DNA of 64,000 nucleotides, taken from contig OZ021726.1 in assembly GCA_963978545.1 (NCBI GenBank), positions 56,651,959 to 56,715,958 on the forward strand. The letters are read 5' to 3'. Every line of letters begins with the position of its first letter. Position 1 is the first letter of the stretch. The notes under the pieces are model-generated. The model made no database searches. It was not told the origin of the DNA and was given only the letters and a program-made list of their open reading frames with translations. Shown here piece by piece: positions 27,200-40,384 of the stretch. The translations under genes were made by a program, and so were the position numbers. Source of the stretch: Linyphia triangularis (taxonomy: Eukaryota; Arthropoda; Arachnida; Araneae; Linyphiidae).

Positions 27200-27520
27200 T
27201 CTTCACACTGTTAAGGTTTCCAGCCTACCTCTCCATACCTTCCGATCTTTTATTAGGGATCTTGCTTCCTCTAGACCATTTAAGCGATCCCTTTTTAGGT
27301 CTGATTGCATTTGACTTTGCCAAGTTGCCCCTTCCTCTTTTCCTTTTGCCCAGGAGAGAGAAACGCGTGTTAGAATCTCTTTTGGCATTCTTAATACCTG
27401 ACCCGTCCACCGGCACTTTCTCTTACCGATTTCTTCTTCGATTGAAGTAATGTCTGCCCTTTCTAAAATTACTTCGTTAATCATTTTAACAGGCCAAAAG
27501 ATTTTAAGGATTCTTCTAAT
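27200..27520 (-). pseudogene. LINE reverse-transcriptase C-terminal fragment
   Basis: On the minus strand the translation carries ILKIFWPVKMI, then IGKRKCRWTGQVLRM, then a Trp-rich DRKVWRGRLETL end. This is the conserved tail downstream of the reverse transcriptase in non-LTR elements such as the RTE-like group. The rest of the polymerase and the endonuclease are absent, as expected for a 5'-truncated copy. The plus-strand ORF here is a shadow. Confidence 0.7.
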
Positions 27521-27635
27521 ACAATTATTTTAGAAAATTTCAAGTTTAGCATTAACATACATTTAAAAAATCATGTCAAAATTCATAATGACAAAGTGAA
27601 ATCTCAAGTTCAATTTCTTCGTAAAGGAATTTCTG

Positions 27636-27813
27636 GTTGGTTGTTTTCAGATTATCTGGCGCCGTCAGCAACACAAGGGCTATAATGCGCCGAAACATTC
27701 GTCATTAGACAAGCCAACATACATTTACAAACACCCATGCCTAACACGGGACTCGAACCCGCAACCTCGCGGTCTAGAAACTAGCACGCTAACCACTATA
27801 CCGCTTGGTCGGC
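27636..27813 (-). mobile_element. tRNA-derived SINE, copy 3 (full length)
   Basis: A near-complete copy in minus orientation with intact A and B boxes (GGTTAGCGTGC, GGTTCGAGTCC). It is flanked by a perfect 14-base duplication TAAAGGAATTTCTG at 27622-27635 and 27814-27827. It is very similar to copy 1, so both probably came from a recently active source. Confidence 0.93.
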
Positions 27814-28139
27814 TAAAGGAATTTCTGATTTTAAATAAAAGATTATTTATTGAAGTACAAGATTATTTAAATAATAATGTTTTTGTATTTTAGTTTTTAA
27901 GAAAAATTTAACTGAAATTATTTCAGTGTAACCCCCAATCAGTTTTGAAACAACAAGCTTTTAAATAAATTAATTTTGAACAAATTAATTTTTTTAATTT
28001 ATTCCCTAAAATTATAAGAATTTTAAATTTATTCCTATACTTTAATTTAGAATAGATAACGTAGTTAGGCATTGTAAATATTTCGACTTTGATGCTTCTT
28101 CATCCATCTTCGTATGCAATCTTACCTAAGTAGTGATTT

Positions 28140-28265
28140 GTGATGGGTTTGCGCTATGACGTCACGATCTGGTTGTTTCGGGCCTGATACAACTATAACA
28201 CTCCGCTAGTGAAACTGAGCATCTAGCAAGACACTTGGTTTTTCACGTACGGCCTTGGTTAAAAT
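28140..28265 (-). repeat. short dispersed repeat, inverted partner of 25.9 kb
   Basis: On the minus strand it reads GAAAAACCAAGTGTCTTGCT followed by AGATGCTCAGT, then GTGACGTCATAGCGCAAAC. It shares the first block with 25895-25990, and the CTATGACGTCACGAT block resembles one in the foldback element at 22.7 kb. Confidence 0.6.
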
Positions 28266-28309
28266 AATATAAAATTCTGTGGTCTGTCTCAAGAATATAA
28301 TGTATTCAA

Positions 28310-28342
<33 letters not shown>

Positions 28343-28875
28343 TATGTTTATGATAAATTTATGAATGCCACGGGTAAAAAATCGTTAGGAAGATGAGTCC
28401 AAAATTTAATAAACACAAAATACCTAACTCTTTATACAATAATATTGCTGATAATGACGAAGTGCTGTCTTCATCAATACATCACACATTCATCTAAAAT
28501 TCTTTTACTTATAACATTACAACTCTTTTAAAATAGCCTTATAAACTAAATTCTTTATATCATCAATAAAATAAGATAAGTATGACCTGGGGTAAGTCAT
28601 CAATACTATTAAGAGAGAGCAAACAGGACAATACGAAAAAGAGTATATTGTTTGAAAGATTTAAAAAAAAAGGGGGGAAAAAGCAACTATTCAACTTTTT
28701 TTTGAAAAATAATGAACGCAGTTGACAGAGATGAAAGTCGGTTAAATATTTTATAAACATAATAGATGTGGCTACATTTTTCTACACTCATTCCTTTCGG
28801 AATGAGCTTCCTGCTGGCCAAATAAAGTTCGGTAAACTTAGATATTTTCTACTACTAGTACAATTCTATATTCCA

Positions 28876-28906
<31 letters not shown>

Positions 28907-28948
28907 GCATTATGTTGGTTAACGTAGCATAACGTAAGAGTGACTCTG

Positions 28949-29990
28949 ACATTTATCCCTCCAATTCTTAAAAACGAAGAAATAAAGAAAAATTTTGCAA
29001 ACAAAACGAAACATTTGAAAAATTTAACAAACGAAAGTACAAAATAATAATAGATTTCCAAACTAAAATTGCGTTCTTATTTAGAAAATACCTTTGGAGA
29101 TGCAAATTTTCGAAACTATACGAAACATATATACCAGTACACATCAAAACCTACATACATTCATACCCCAATATTATTTTTAAATGTAGCCTTTTAACAT
29201 TTGGAGTTGAAATTGAGCTTCATGTTTATAATATGTTCTTTTAATTTAGAACATTCTCTTTGACATTTCGAGTTTAAACATTTTTGCTACATGTTTAGCT
29301 CTCACATTTATATCTCTAATTTTTAAAAAGAGGAAACAAAAAAAAAAGCAAAAAAAAAGCTTGCAAACAAAACGAAACATTTGAAAAATATAGCAAATGA
29401 AAATGCAAAATAATAATAGATTTTCAAACTAAAATTGTATCCTCATTTACAGAATCCCTTCAGAGATGCCGATTTTCGAAACTATGCAATACAGATATTC
29501 CAGTACACATCAAAACCTACATACAATTCATATCCCAATGTTATTTTTAAATGTAGCCTTTTAACATTTGGAGTTGAAATTGAGCTTCATGTTTTTAATA
29601 TGTTCTTTTAATTTAGAACTTTCTCTTTAACATTTCGAGTTTAAACATTTTTACTACATGTTTAGCTCTCACATTTATATCTCTAATTTTTAAAACGAAA
29701 AAAAAAAAAAAAAACTTGCAAAAAAAAATAAAACGAAACATTTGAAAAATATAGCAAATGAAAATGCAAAACAATAGCAGATTTCTAAACTAAAATTGTA
29801 TTCTCATTTACAAAATCCTTTTGGAGACGCAAATTTTCGAAACTATACGACAACGATATCCCAGTACACATCAAAACCTACATACATTTATACTCCAACG
29901 TTATTTTTAAATGTAGCCTTTTAACATTTGGAGTTGAAATTGAGCTTCATGTTTCTAATATGTTCTTTTAATTTCAAACTTGCCCTTTTA
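28949..29990 (+). repeat. tandem repeat, about 2.9 copies of a 360-366 bp unit
   Basis: The block AAACGAAACATTTGAAAAAT recurs at about 29005, 29371 and 29731. The blocks CCAGTACACATCAAAACC and CATTTGGAGTTGAAATTGAG recur with the same period. Copies differ by scattered substitutions and by the length of A runs. No ORF crosses it. It could be a piece of a satellite family or a local segmental duplication. Confidence 0.9.
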
Positions 29991-29994
29991 TATT

Positions 29995-30260
29995 CCCCTC
30001 CGGGGATGTTCCAGATACCTTACTCTTCCAATCGGGTTATTCCTATAAGATCCTAGAGAAGAAATTCAATACTTTTGAGCGAATTTGTTGATCGCACGGA
30101 TGGAGATTAATGTCCGGAAGCTTTTGAAAAGAGATGAAAAATGCCGGGTTGGCGTGTGGAATAACTTGAGTCTCCCCGGTACATGTCATGATCTCTCAAA
30201 AAGGAATTTTTCCGAGATCGATGTGAAGGAGAGCACGGTAGACTGAAAAATGTAGATTAC
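29995..30260. other. base-balanced unique island
   Basis: A sharp change from the AT-rich tandem repeat to mixed sequence, starting with the small hairpin CCCCTCCGGGG. There is no terminal repeat, splice-flanked frame or protein. A regulatory element is possible. Confidence 0.25.
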
Positions 30261-31194
30261 GAAAGGCCAAAGTTCTTTTTTTTTTTTTTTTTAATGTCCA
30301 AAAAGAAATTGCGAAGAAATATTTTTCTTATTGAAATGAATGATGGATAATGAAATCAATTTGCGGAATGTGTGTACAATTTGAGGTAGGGTTTTTTCGC
30401 TAGTTGCAAAATCTATTTTTGTTCTTCTAGTTGGTGTTGAAGTAATTTTGTAAATTGATTTAAAAAAAGAATTAAACTTAAGTTATGTTTATCGGATTGG
30501 AAATTTGCATTCCACTGTCTGAACCCAAGTCAAAGTCAGAAGGCGTTTTATGTATTGGAAATTTAATTAATATTATTTTTTAACTATAAAAAGTAAAAAT
30601 TACTGCTGATGATATAGGATAAGTAATTAAAGAGATGTAAAAACTATGTAATTTAGAGTCAGTATTTCATAATTTAAAATAAGAAAATAATTGCAATGAT
30701 GATAATAATAATTAAGAACTGCTGCAAAAGAATATTTTTACAAAAATCCATTTAATTATTTATGACACATTTCGATATGATCAGTTGAAAGAAAAGCAGG
30801 CAACTGTTACGAAGTCATGAATAAATATTTTTAAAAAATAAACCAATATTTGATTATTTTATCTTTATAAAAAAAACTTTCAGCCAACATTTACACAATT
30901 CAAGAAAAGGCCTTTAAAATAGCTTACTTAAAACTCAAAAGGAAAGAAGACATACTTTCAAAAAAAAGGAGAAGATGGCTAAGACAATGTAAAAAAAAAA
31001 TTGAATAAATATTTTTCTAAACAGCGTGTATTAATTCTTGTTAATATTACGTTATCCACAAATACCCCCCCCCCCTTCCTCCCTCCCCCCCCCCCCAAAA
31101 AAAAATATATATATACTTTTTTTTTCTTCTCCCATTAATGAAAGCCCTCAAAAAAAATATTCACTGCAAATCACATAAAAATAACATTCGTCTT

Positions 31195-31459
31195 AAGAAT
31201 ATCATTTCGACATCGAAGTTTATAAATCCAGTCTCGTTATAACTCCAAAGCGTGCCCAGTTTATTAACGAATACTAGACAATTGCTCTTGATGAGGGAAT
31301 GATGATTTATTCCATTCAAGTTGCAGAGACAACTCTATTTTAGTTGCGCGAAAAATAAACGGTTCTCTCTACAAATTCTCCCCAAGAGTATTGTAAAAGA
31401 GAGAAATGTAATGAGACCCGAGAGCATCATTAGGTGATTTGGTGATAAGCGGCGGGGAG

Positions 31460-31460
<1 letters not shown>
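31195..31460. other. base-balanced unique island
   Basis: About 260 bases of mixed composition ending at a run of about 33 T. No repeat or coding signal. It lies about 1.1 kb downstream of the 164-base exon in gene orientation, so an intronic regulatory element is possible. Confidence 0.25.
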
Positions 31461-31501
<41 letters not shown>

Positions 31502-32433
31502 CCTAGAAGCTGAAGATAATGGAAAACAATTTTTCACACTGTTGACGGAAAGAATGCTTTACAAGCTGCTATTTTCATTGGAAATAAATGGGTTGATTGG
31601 TCGGACTTGACTTTGTATATCTAGTGCTCTCAATTTATTGAGGTTTCTCACAACTTATAAATCAAATTAAATTAAATTAAATTAAATTAAATTAAATTAA
31701 TCGTTTGAGTTTACTGTTTGAATTTTTAGTTCTCTAATTTCATTAATTAATTTAATTTAATTTAGAACCCTAAAATAATTCATCGACCTAATAATTATAA
31801 TTGTTTGAATGGCGAATTTTTATAGGGAGTATAACATATAATGATTATTTAAAACTTTTGAAACTCATAATCTGAAAGGAATTCAATTCCGAAGTTTTTT
31901 TTTTATTATTATTATTGTTCTTGTTAGTAGTAGTAGCAGTAGTAATATTTTTACAATATTGACATACGTCAAACTTTCCTCACATCAGTGAAAACTACTG
32001 GTAAAAGTTTGTATTTATATTTAGAAAGCATCTGTAAAGATAGTATGCCTATTAAAAACTCAAACAAGTAGTCAGATAAACATGATTTTTGTATAATTTA
32101 CCCATCAAAAGAATCCCTGTATTAAAAAAATAAATATTTCTTATATTATTCAACCATAAAAGAGTATAAAGTTTATAATGTGCAAATTTTGACTTAATAC
32201 AGCAAATTTATTTGTAAGACTTTTTGTTTCTAATATGATATTGATAAAATTTATTATTTTAAATTTGCCATTTTCATCAACTTTGTCAAGTTCATTTTGT
32301 ACTACACAATATAAAACTTTAGTTTCATTCCATTAAAAAAGTGATATTATACAAAAATGATGTGTATATTTCTCTTCTGTGTGTAATGTCTTTACATATT
32401 TACTAATTATTGTGTTAATTCAAATGTCCTCAC

Positions 32434-32597
32434 CTTGAAAGCGGACTCCATTTCTTCTGACCATGACCCTACGTACTTCGGGGCCCATGTCCCCTGGAAG
32501 GCGAGGGCCCCTTTCTTTACCAGTACTCCGCCACCGGGGGCCCCTTTCTTCGGGACCTGCAGCATATTTCCTCGTATCGTAATCAAATGGCCGAGAT
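32434..32597 (-). CDS. 164-base exon of the minus-strand gene
   Basis: The acceptor is TTTTGTTTTCAG and the donor is AAG followed by GTGAGG. The first base completes an Arg codon begun in the exon at 42800-42539. The frame then reads SRPFDYDTRKYAAGPEERGP and continues Arg/Gly/Pro-rich to VMVRRNGVRFQ, leaving one base. The other open frame (66 codons around GGGVLVKKGALAF) is out of phase with both neighbours, so I reject it. High Arg and Gly content suggests a disordered, charged segment. No catalytic or binding domain is visible. The base composition is much richer in GC than the flanking intron. Confidence 0.8.
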
Positions 32598-33668
32598 CTG
32601 AAAACAAAAAGCTTGTTAAATTATTTTGAAGTGTGCGTATTGGACAGTGGAGAGTGGGGGGGGGGAGTGTGTTTAAACTATATTATTCCTAATCACATTT
32701 TAGGTTAAAAAAAATATTTGGTCTAAAAATTCGGTAATTTTAACTTCCTTGTCTACAATACATTTTAATCTATAATTAAGAGTATTTCTATGATATGATT
32801 AACTTTAAACAGAAATACTGTCAAATTTGAACATTTATTTACCTACTTTGTCATTTTAAATAAATTTTTACCAGATATGAATCATGACAAACCAATGTAT
32901 CAGTTAATGAAATACAAAAAATAATTCTCGCAATATAATTTACTTGAATAAAAAAAAAAACTAACAAAAACTCAATGTTAATTTAAAAACTGACAGTGTA
33001 AAAAACTGCTACAGATATATTCTTGTTTGTAGCAAAAATGACAGCAGAATGCTTTTAAAAAAGAAGTTTTTTTAAGATAAGGATTTTTCCTGCAACCCAT
33101 GAACAAAACTCCTTTTCAAAACAGCATGATTTTTTCCTATTAAAGTAGAAGGGAATATTTTTTTACGCATGACAAGTTTAAAAAAATGAAAAACTATTTT
33201 ACCACTGAATGATATCCGGAATCGATTCAATAAAAATGGAAAATAAATAGAACTCTCTTTCGAGAACATAAACTGAGATACGGGGAGCATCTGCGTTTAT
33301 CTTATGAAGTGTTCCTTAGATAAAAGTAAGCATCAATAAAGACAGAATTTTATTATTCCTAGTGTAAAATGAAAAGGCTTTTTTTTTTTAAGAATGTAGC
33401 TTTATGTTTAGTCTGTGGGCGTTATCTTGATTGAGTTTTCAACACAAAAAAACTTAAATATTAAATCTAATACGTTCAATGTTGAATGAGAAGATAATAA
33501 ATATTTTTAGTAAAAAAAAATTAGACGCACTAAAGTTAAGAAATAAAAGAAACTTGTTTAATGTAGCATTTAGTGCGTTTGATTGAAAGTTGAAATATAT
33601 TATGATACTTTTTTTAACCTATTCGTAATAACTACTTCTGCATCCACTAGATAGTAGTGTTATTACAA

Positions 33669-35945
33669 TCGATATATATATAACTAAGTTGTCTGTATGT
33701 CTGAACCTTATACAAATCCACAGTTTTGCACCTAGAGATACTAAATTTGGTACACAGAAGCTTTAGTACATGGAGATTATAGAGAAGAACTTTTAAATTT
33801 GATTAAAAGTTGCTTTCATTAAAATTTAATGACATTAAAAAAATTCTTGGAATAGCAACGATATTTTTTTTATTGTATTATAATATAACCAAAAGTTATT
33901 TTAATGTGTCCCCCTTGTTTTTCTGATTATTTTATATGCATTACAATCGTCTCTCCGATAAAGTGTTCGAATTTTATTGTAATATTTCCCTATATTTACT
34001 ATCAGTCGATACCATAGGCAACTTCTGTGCAAGTGCGGTTTAAAGCAATATTTTTTTATGCATCGTTTTATTTTTTACGTTTTAAATTCTTCCTGTTTTT
34101 GTTTACATTTTGTTTTGTCGTCAAAGATGTATTGTGCTCAGCGGGTATTAACATTTTGTTTTTATTTAATGAGTATTAATAACATTTTAAACAAAATAAA
34201 TTCGTTAAACTCCTTTGTATTTTATTAACAAATATCTTATGCACTATAGTTCTCATATATCTAACATAACATTTAAAAGTTTGTTTACCATAATAATTAA
34301 TTTACCACTATACTTTCGGGCTGTTATGTGATGTTTTCAGTTGCATTTTGGTCAACTTAATAAATCTATAATATATTTTTCCTGGAAGTGTCCATTACAA
34401 GATCAAATGTAAGATGACCGTCTAATTTGAAACACCTACGTATCATTAGATGTGTAGTGTGGCACCACTTTGACCAATTTTAGCACTATTACGTTTTATC
34501 CATGCCACTTGGTGATAATTTTTCGGTTGGCAAATAATTTGGTAGATAACGCTATCATTTCAATACCTGTTAATTTGTCTTTTAGTTCAGATTTTGTTTT
34601 ATTTTAAAACAAAAATTAAAAACTTGGTACAGCATATTTTCATGATTATTTTTAAAATAGGGGCTAGAACTGCACTACAGACACCAGGCATATTTTGTTG
34701 AGTATGTTTACCGGTGTTTTGTACATAATAAAAATATACAAAATTCCTTTAAGCATAAAAACTAATAGCGGTAATATTTTTTCGATGTTTAAAGATTTAA
34801 AATGGTCAAATTTTTCTGCCTGAAATAGTTTAAATTATAAATTTAACTTCATTTGATGAGAGTGAGTCAAAGCATACACATAATTTAGCATAACAACGGA
34901 TTATTTACAATTTGACGAAGATTATTGAAATTTACTGAAAACTTTCAAATCATTTTGACATTTGTTAATATGCAGCCAATATGTCTAAATGCAAAGTATA
35001 GAGCATCTGCCACAAAGAGAGCTAGAGAATCACCTCTGCAAAGACATCATAGATTGGAGAATGACCGAACGCGCTATTACAATTAAGGCGTCTTCTTACT
35101 TTAGGCACCTCGAAAATAGGCTATTTTCGCGATTTTTTTTCGAGGATTTTTGCAAACAATTATGGGATAAAATGGATCCTATATAATAAACACATCTTTC
35201 AAGTACAAGAAAAAAAAATTATTTTTTTGAACAATTATTATAATAAAACAGTAGCATCGAAAAACCCGTGTAGAAATGTAATGTTCGTGGCTTGTTGATG
35301 AAATTTCGGAAACTATCCGGCCGATTGTCATGAAATTTGAATGACATATTCTTCATAGTTATGGCTATAGCGCATATCATCAGATTTTTGAAATTTTGAT
35401 TTGAAGTATTTTTTTTTTTACAAAAAACTGCAAAAAAACGCGTTTTTTTTTTTTACTTTTTCGAAAAACGTGCGCCATTTTGTTATTTTCGCGAATATCA
35501 AAAATCTGATGATATGCGCTATAGCCATAACTATGAAGAATATGTCATTCAAATTTCATGACAATCGGCCGGATAGTTTCCGAAATTTCATCAACAAGCC
35601 ACGAACATTACATTTCTACACGGGTTTTTCGATGCTACTGTTTTATTATAATTGTTCAAAAAAATAAAAATAAAAAAGTTCTTGTACTTGAAAGATGTGT
35701 TTATTATATAGGATCCATTTTATCCCATAATTGTTTGCAAAAATCCTCGAAATAAAATTGCGAAAATAGCCTATTTTCGAGGTGCCTAAAGTGAGAAGAC
35801 GCCTTAACGAAACCATGCATCTGTTATAGTAGATTGGAAGCTGATCACCAACAATAATTATTCCTGAAAAATTCCGTGTCTATGCAACACATTACTGATA
35901 GATGTCCTCCAACGGGTCCCCAGCAGCGCGGGGCCACGCAGCTAG
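33669..35945 (+). mobile_element. Helitron-like non-autonomous element
   Basis: The 5' end begins TC (TCGATATATATATAACTAAG) followed by a segment with TGTCTGTATGTCTGAAC. The 3' end has a GC-rich hairpin (CCCC-AGCAGCGC-GGGG) about 8 bases before the terminal CTAG. The insertion lies between A (33668) and T (35946) with no target duplication. These are the rules for rolling-circle Helitrons (5' TC, 3' hairpin plus CTRR, A/T target). No Rep/helicase protein is present, so the copy depends on others. A separate element at 35087-35803 has inserted into it. Confidence 0.75.
35087..35803. mobile_element. palindromic foldback element flanked by TTAA
   Basis: Two arms of about 320 bases are near-perfect inverted copies with a spacer of under 100 bases. 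The outer ends are GGCGTCTTCTTACTTTAGGC at 35087 and GGCGTCTTCTCACTTTAGGC on the minus strand at 35803. Both ends abut TTAA (35083-35086, 35804-35807), the target of piggyBac-type transposases, though TTAA could instead be part of the repeat. The ORFs at 34989, 35401 and 35558 run through the arms and are not genes. It sits inside the Helitron-like element, so it arrived later. Confidence 0.88.
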
Positions 35946-38369
35946 TACTATATGTTCTCATGTACTATTCTTTACAATTATACAACGCATAGTATAGTAT
36001 ATTTTGGTTTTTATTATTATTTTCTTAATTTTGCGTTTTATTTGCTCACTTTGCAAAAACAAGGAAAATGAGTTAGTAATTGAAATTTTTAAAGGCTTCA
36101 GAATTTGAAAAAATAAATTGCATAAATGCATAAGAAATGTTGTATTTATTAAAGTATACAATTCATTATCAATCCGAACAATATATTATCACTGGCAACA
36201 TCGCAAAGTGTATCTCCGCAAAATTGTAAAATTGTTTAATCTGTGTAGTTTGTGCTCAAATAATAATAATCAAGTTTTTTCATAGTTAAAATTATAAAAA
36301 ATGAAAATCTATTTTCATGTTTTTTTAGTCTTTTTTTCGTACTATAAAACATAAAAAAGTATTTTATAAAGCTATGCAACCTTAAAATTGGCACTTATAG
36401 AGTATTATTTTACGTAAGAAATCTAATAGATATATTTATCTTTTAACATTTTTCATCCTATATTCTATTAACCTATTCAATCGAAAAAATTAAATACACG
36501 CTAATGAAATACACGCTTTAATATTTTTGTATAATTCTACAACTTAAAACAGATTAAATAATATTTTAAAACATACATGAAGCTGGTCTACAATGAAATA
36601 GAAATCTTTGAATAAGAAAATGCTCTAGATAATAACTTAGTTTTTTTATGTGTTCTATCAACATTATTTTACATATATAAAAATAATCTAGTCGAATTTT
36701 TATACGGCAACTGGTTATGATAATTATGGAAAGCTGCAGTCAATGGAATTGAATTTCAGACATTTGGGGAGGGAGAGGAGTTATCCTCGGTAACAAGTTA
36801 CGAAATAAAATTATCATTTCTGGGTGATCTAAGTAATTGAAGATAACAATTTTTGTCATGGTGAAATGGAGTTTACTTATTGAACAAAAGGAGTTAAAGT
36901 ATCGACCACTGATATATCGATTTCTCTGACATATACAATTTAATTCAAATTGAATACTTTGACAAAGTGGGAACTAGATAATTAATACTATACAAATATA
37001 TTAAAGGCGTAAGGACCGGTAAAATCTTCCTATTCTGCACATCGTAATGTAAGGGTATATGAATATGAATGCAATGGCAACAAATGCAGGCAAGTTACAA
37101 ATGATTTTGCATAAATAAATATTGAGACATCCATGTTTATATCCTACAGATTTCTAATAAGTATATTCATATTGAAATTTATGCAATATAATTTATGATT
37201 TAGCTATATTGATATTTCTGCCATTTTCAATAAAGTTTGCATAACGGGTTATTTAAATAACGACTATTATATAACAAAATGCTACATATCTGAAGTGGTT
37301 GATTATTTGAATGGCAAATATTGTGACACTTACAATTTCAATTACTTTTAATTTTGAATTAATTATCATTTTTTCCAATCTTTTGTTTTTTCAAATATTT
37401 AGTCAAAAATATATGCATTAAGAGATCAATAGAGGGAATTTAAAAGGAATTTTTATTTTTATTAAAATTCATTACAATATACGGAAGAAGAACAATGTTT
37501 CATTCCCTCGGGGTACCTTTTGTCACTCCAAAAAGTAATGAATGAAAACCAAAAGTATGTTTAATAGGATGAATTTGAGTAAGATTGCTAAAGGTTAGTT
37601 TAGTTTAAAAAATTTTAAAGAATCTTTTATTTCTACTCAATGGAATGATAAAATGACTTTTAAATGGAAAGAATTATAGAATTTACGATTTTTGGTGAAA
37701 ATTGAAATCTATATTATTTTTATTCGAGTAGATTTTATTAAAAGATAAGCCAGTGAGAATGTAGCTTCATTTGTAGACCAAATTCATTTGTAGATTAAAA
37801 TCTTGATCTCACAGCAGTCGTTACGATTCAAACAGAAATAGACATGAAGAAATTTGTTTTCCTACGGGTACAAAGGAAATAATTTTCAAGGGAATTCTAG
37901 TACCCATAAAATAAAAACAAAAATTATTTGGGTATTTTTAATTTTTTGTGTGTGTGTGTGACATCAAAAATAGGCAATTTAAAATTATGGGTGTAGGAGG
38001 TACTGAAACCCTTATCCGGAAAAACTAAAATCGTATATTATATAACACCAGATATGTGAAAAATTAATAGCTTAAAGAATGAAAAAAATGCGACATCATG
38101 AAATCCAAAATTGTACGATATTTCACTGAAAATCACAAAATTAAATATTTTACATAATTCTACGCATGGGACACGATACAATCTTAATCCAGATACAAAA
38201 CATTACAGTTGACAGTATTTAAATGACTGGTATCCATATTTGTTAAAGGTGACAATATCTGATAACAAAATCCCAGGAATTTTTTAATAAATGAAATATC
38301 ACAAAGTTGGCAATGTTTACAGAAAACTTGTTATTGAATATCCAAAGTCTAATATGCATGATGCATGAT
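35946..38369. other. non-coding intronic stretch
   Basis: AT-rich, with no gene or definable mobile element seen. Confidence 0.4.
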
Positions 38370-38450
38370 CTAATATGAAATGTCTCTTTGTTGTCAAATA
38401 TGTACTATCTCTTTGTTGTTTAATATGTAATATATCTTTGAATTTCTTAA
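38370..38450 (+). repeat. short minisatellite, about three units
   Basis: Units of the type AATATGTACTATCTCTTTG followed by TTGT repeat at about 27-base spacing with substitutions. Confidence 0.6.
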
Positions 38451-38834
38451 AGGATTACAATGAAAGCACAAATAGAGTGGAATTAAAAAGCATTTCCGGT
38501 GTAGTGTTATGTATTTCTACTTATTTTCAAGATAACTTTTAATTGATGCATTCATAGTTTAAACTTAAGGAATAACAAATTGACTTCGGATCACTATTTC
38601 TGGTAATTTAACATGGGAATTCGTCTCAAAGACATATCACATGTGTTTATAGCTTTTGTAGTTTACTTTGAGATGATGACCTCAGACATATATAAAAACA
38701 GAGCCTTAATATAAAGTTATTTTACAACCTTAGAGTAAAAGCTAAAACTTCAAAAATTGAAAGATTGCATTACATTCACCAAAGTATCACAAAAAAAATT
38801 ATTCAAATAGTAAAAATTTAAGAAAATAAAACTG

Positions 38835-38866
<32 letters not shown>

Positions 38867-40384
38867 GAGTACAAAATTTCATCTTTTAAAAGTTTTTTTA
38901 TGAAAGTTTATTTTTATTGTTGAATTCTCTTTGTAATTAATATTTGTTTAACCAGTGAAACATTGAGTATTCTAAAATCAAAAGCATAACTTCAAGTTTT
39001 AAATGTTTCCAATAGATGGCACCACATCTGTTATCTTGCTGCTATTTAATAACATGTAAAGTTTTATAAAATCTAAACTATCTTGTGGCGTATTATATGA
39101 TGAAAAAACTATATATCTTATAAAAAAGAAAATTAAAATGCAACATATAATTTTTACCAAATTATTATTTTTTACGTACTGAAAAGAATCTGAGGCTGAA
39201 TGGCACAATTTCATCTTTCTTTCGACTCCCAAACCTCACAAGTTATAATTTTAACTATAGATAATTTGAATTTCTCATTAACCAAGTCCAGAAAGTGTAG
39301 TAATCTTGCCAAAATAAAATTTCTGCATGTGTAGGTTTAGCAATGCTCGATCATTTTAAAAGTTAAAAAAAAAAAATTTAAATTTTTAAAAATGGTGCTT
39401 GTGTCTTTCCAACTGTCAACAATCCGGATGAAAATTGTATCCTCCACGAGTCGGAAGATTCAGCATTTAATTTATTGAAACAGGAAAATTGTAATCGGTT
39501 GAGTGTTAATCAGGTCCATACAAAAAAGGGTGTAGAATTCAGGTCAAAAATATAAAGTCATCAGCTTCAGTTTTATTTTCTGTTGCCAGTGCAAATTTGA
39601 AAATTAAAAAAAAAAAAAAATAGTCATAATTAATTTAAAAGTTATTGTTAGTATATTTTATCTTTGATTTACACTATAATGACTAGCTTATATATGAGCT
39701 CTACGAGATTCTCTGTATGCACGAGATTATTATTTTTGGTCAATAACAGAAATTAACAACTATTTTTATGACAATTGCTTTAAAATTATTCACCAAAATA
39801 GTAATTTTTTAACTAAATATAGTCAAAGTATCATTAAAATAACACATTAAGATATTTAGACTATAGATATAAATGTAAATAATTGCAGTTAAAAAGTAGT
39901 TTTTCGATAAGGAAAAAAATATTTGCAAACACAATATGAAATAATCGGGATCAATTCCTGGCATTATAAATCAAATGAAAAGTACCATACACACGTGGTT
40001 TAATTCTTCATTTTCCTCTTTGTAAAGAAATGGTTCTGCTATTTTTCTTAACTTTTTAAAATAAAATAAAGTAAAAAAAAAAAACTATTATAAAAGAAGT
40101 TAAATAGAATTTTCCTATTTTAAACAGATCGTATCTTCCACTTTATGCTATATTCCCTTTCGGAATAAAAAAGTGCAATAAATACAAAATAAGTCCAGAA
40201 CTTTTTCTGATATTGATTACTGATTATTTGTCGTGAAAATATTTCATTGTATAAAATTTCTTTAATTAATTTCACTTTTCTATTTCATGAACAAAATCTC
40301 TTGAAATTCTCTCCAAGGTAGGTGAATTAGATTTTTTTTTTTTTTTAATAAAAACTCATCACAAGAGGAAAGGGGTAAAAACCA

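Larger units (their letters stand above)
24142..32433 (-). other. intron of about 8.3 kb
   Basis: It lies between the 164-base and 66-base exons. Contents: two SINE copies, a LINE fragment, two inverted copies of a short repeat at 25.9 and 28.2 kb, a roughly 360-bp tandem repeat at 28949-29990, two unique islands and several long A, T and C runs. Confidence 0.75.

Noticed and set aside
28949..29990. CRISPR-like regularly spaced array
   Set aside because: The repeats are long diverged tandem copies with no unique spacers, in a eukaryotic context.
32407..32607. 66-codon ORF GGGVLVKKGALAF on the minus strand as the coding frame
   Set aside because: Its phase does not match the exons on either side. 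The alternative frame does, at both junctions.
35401..35755. Overlapping ORFs of 88 and 65 codons
   Set aside because: They run through the arms and loop of a palindromic transposon and match no protein.
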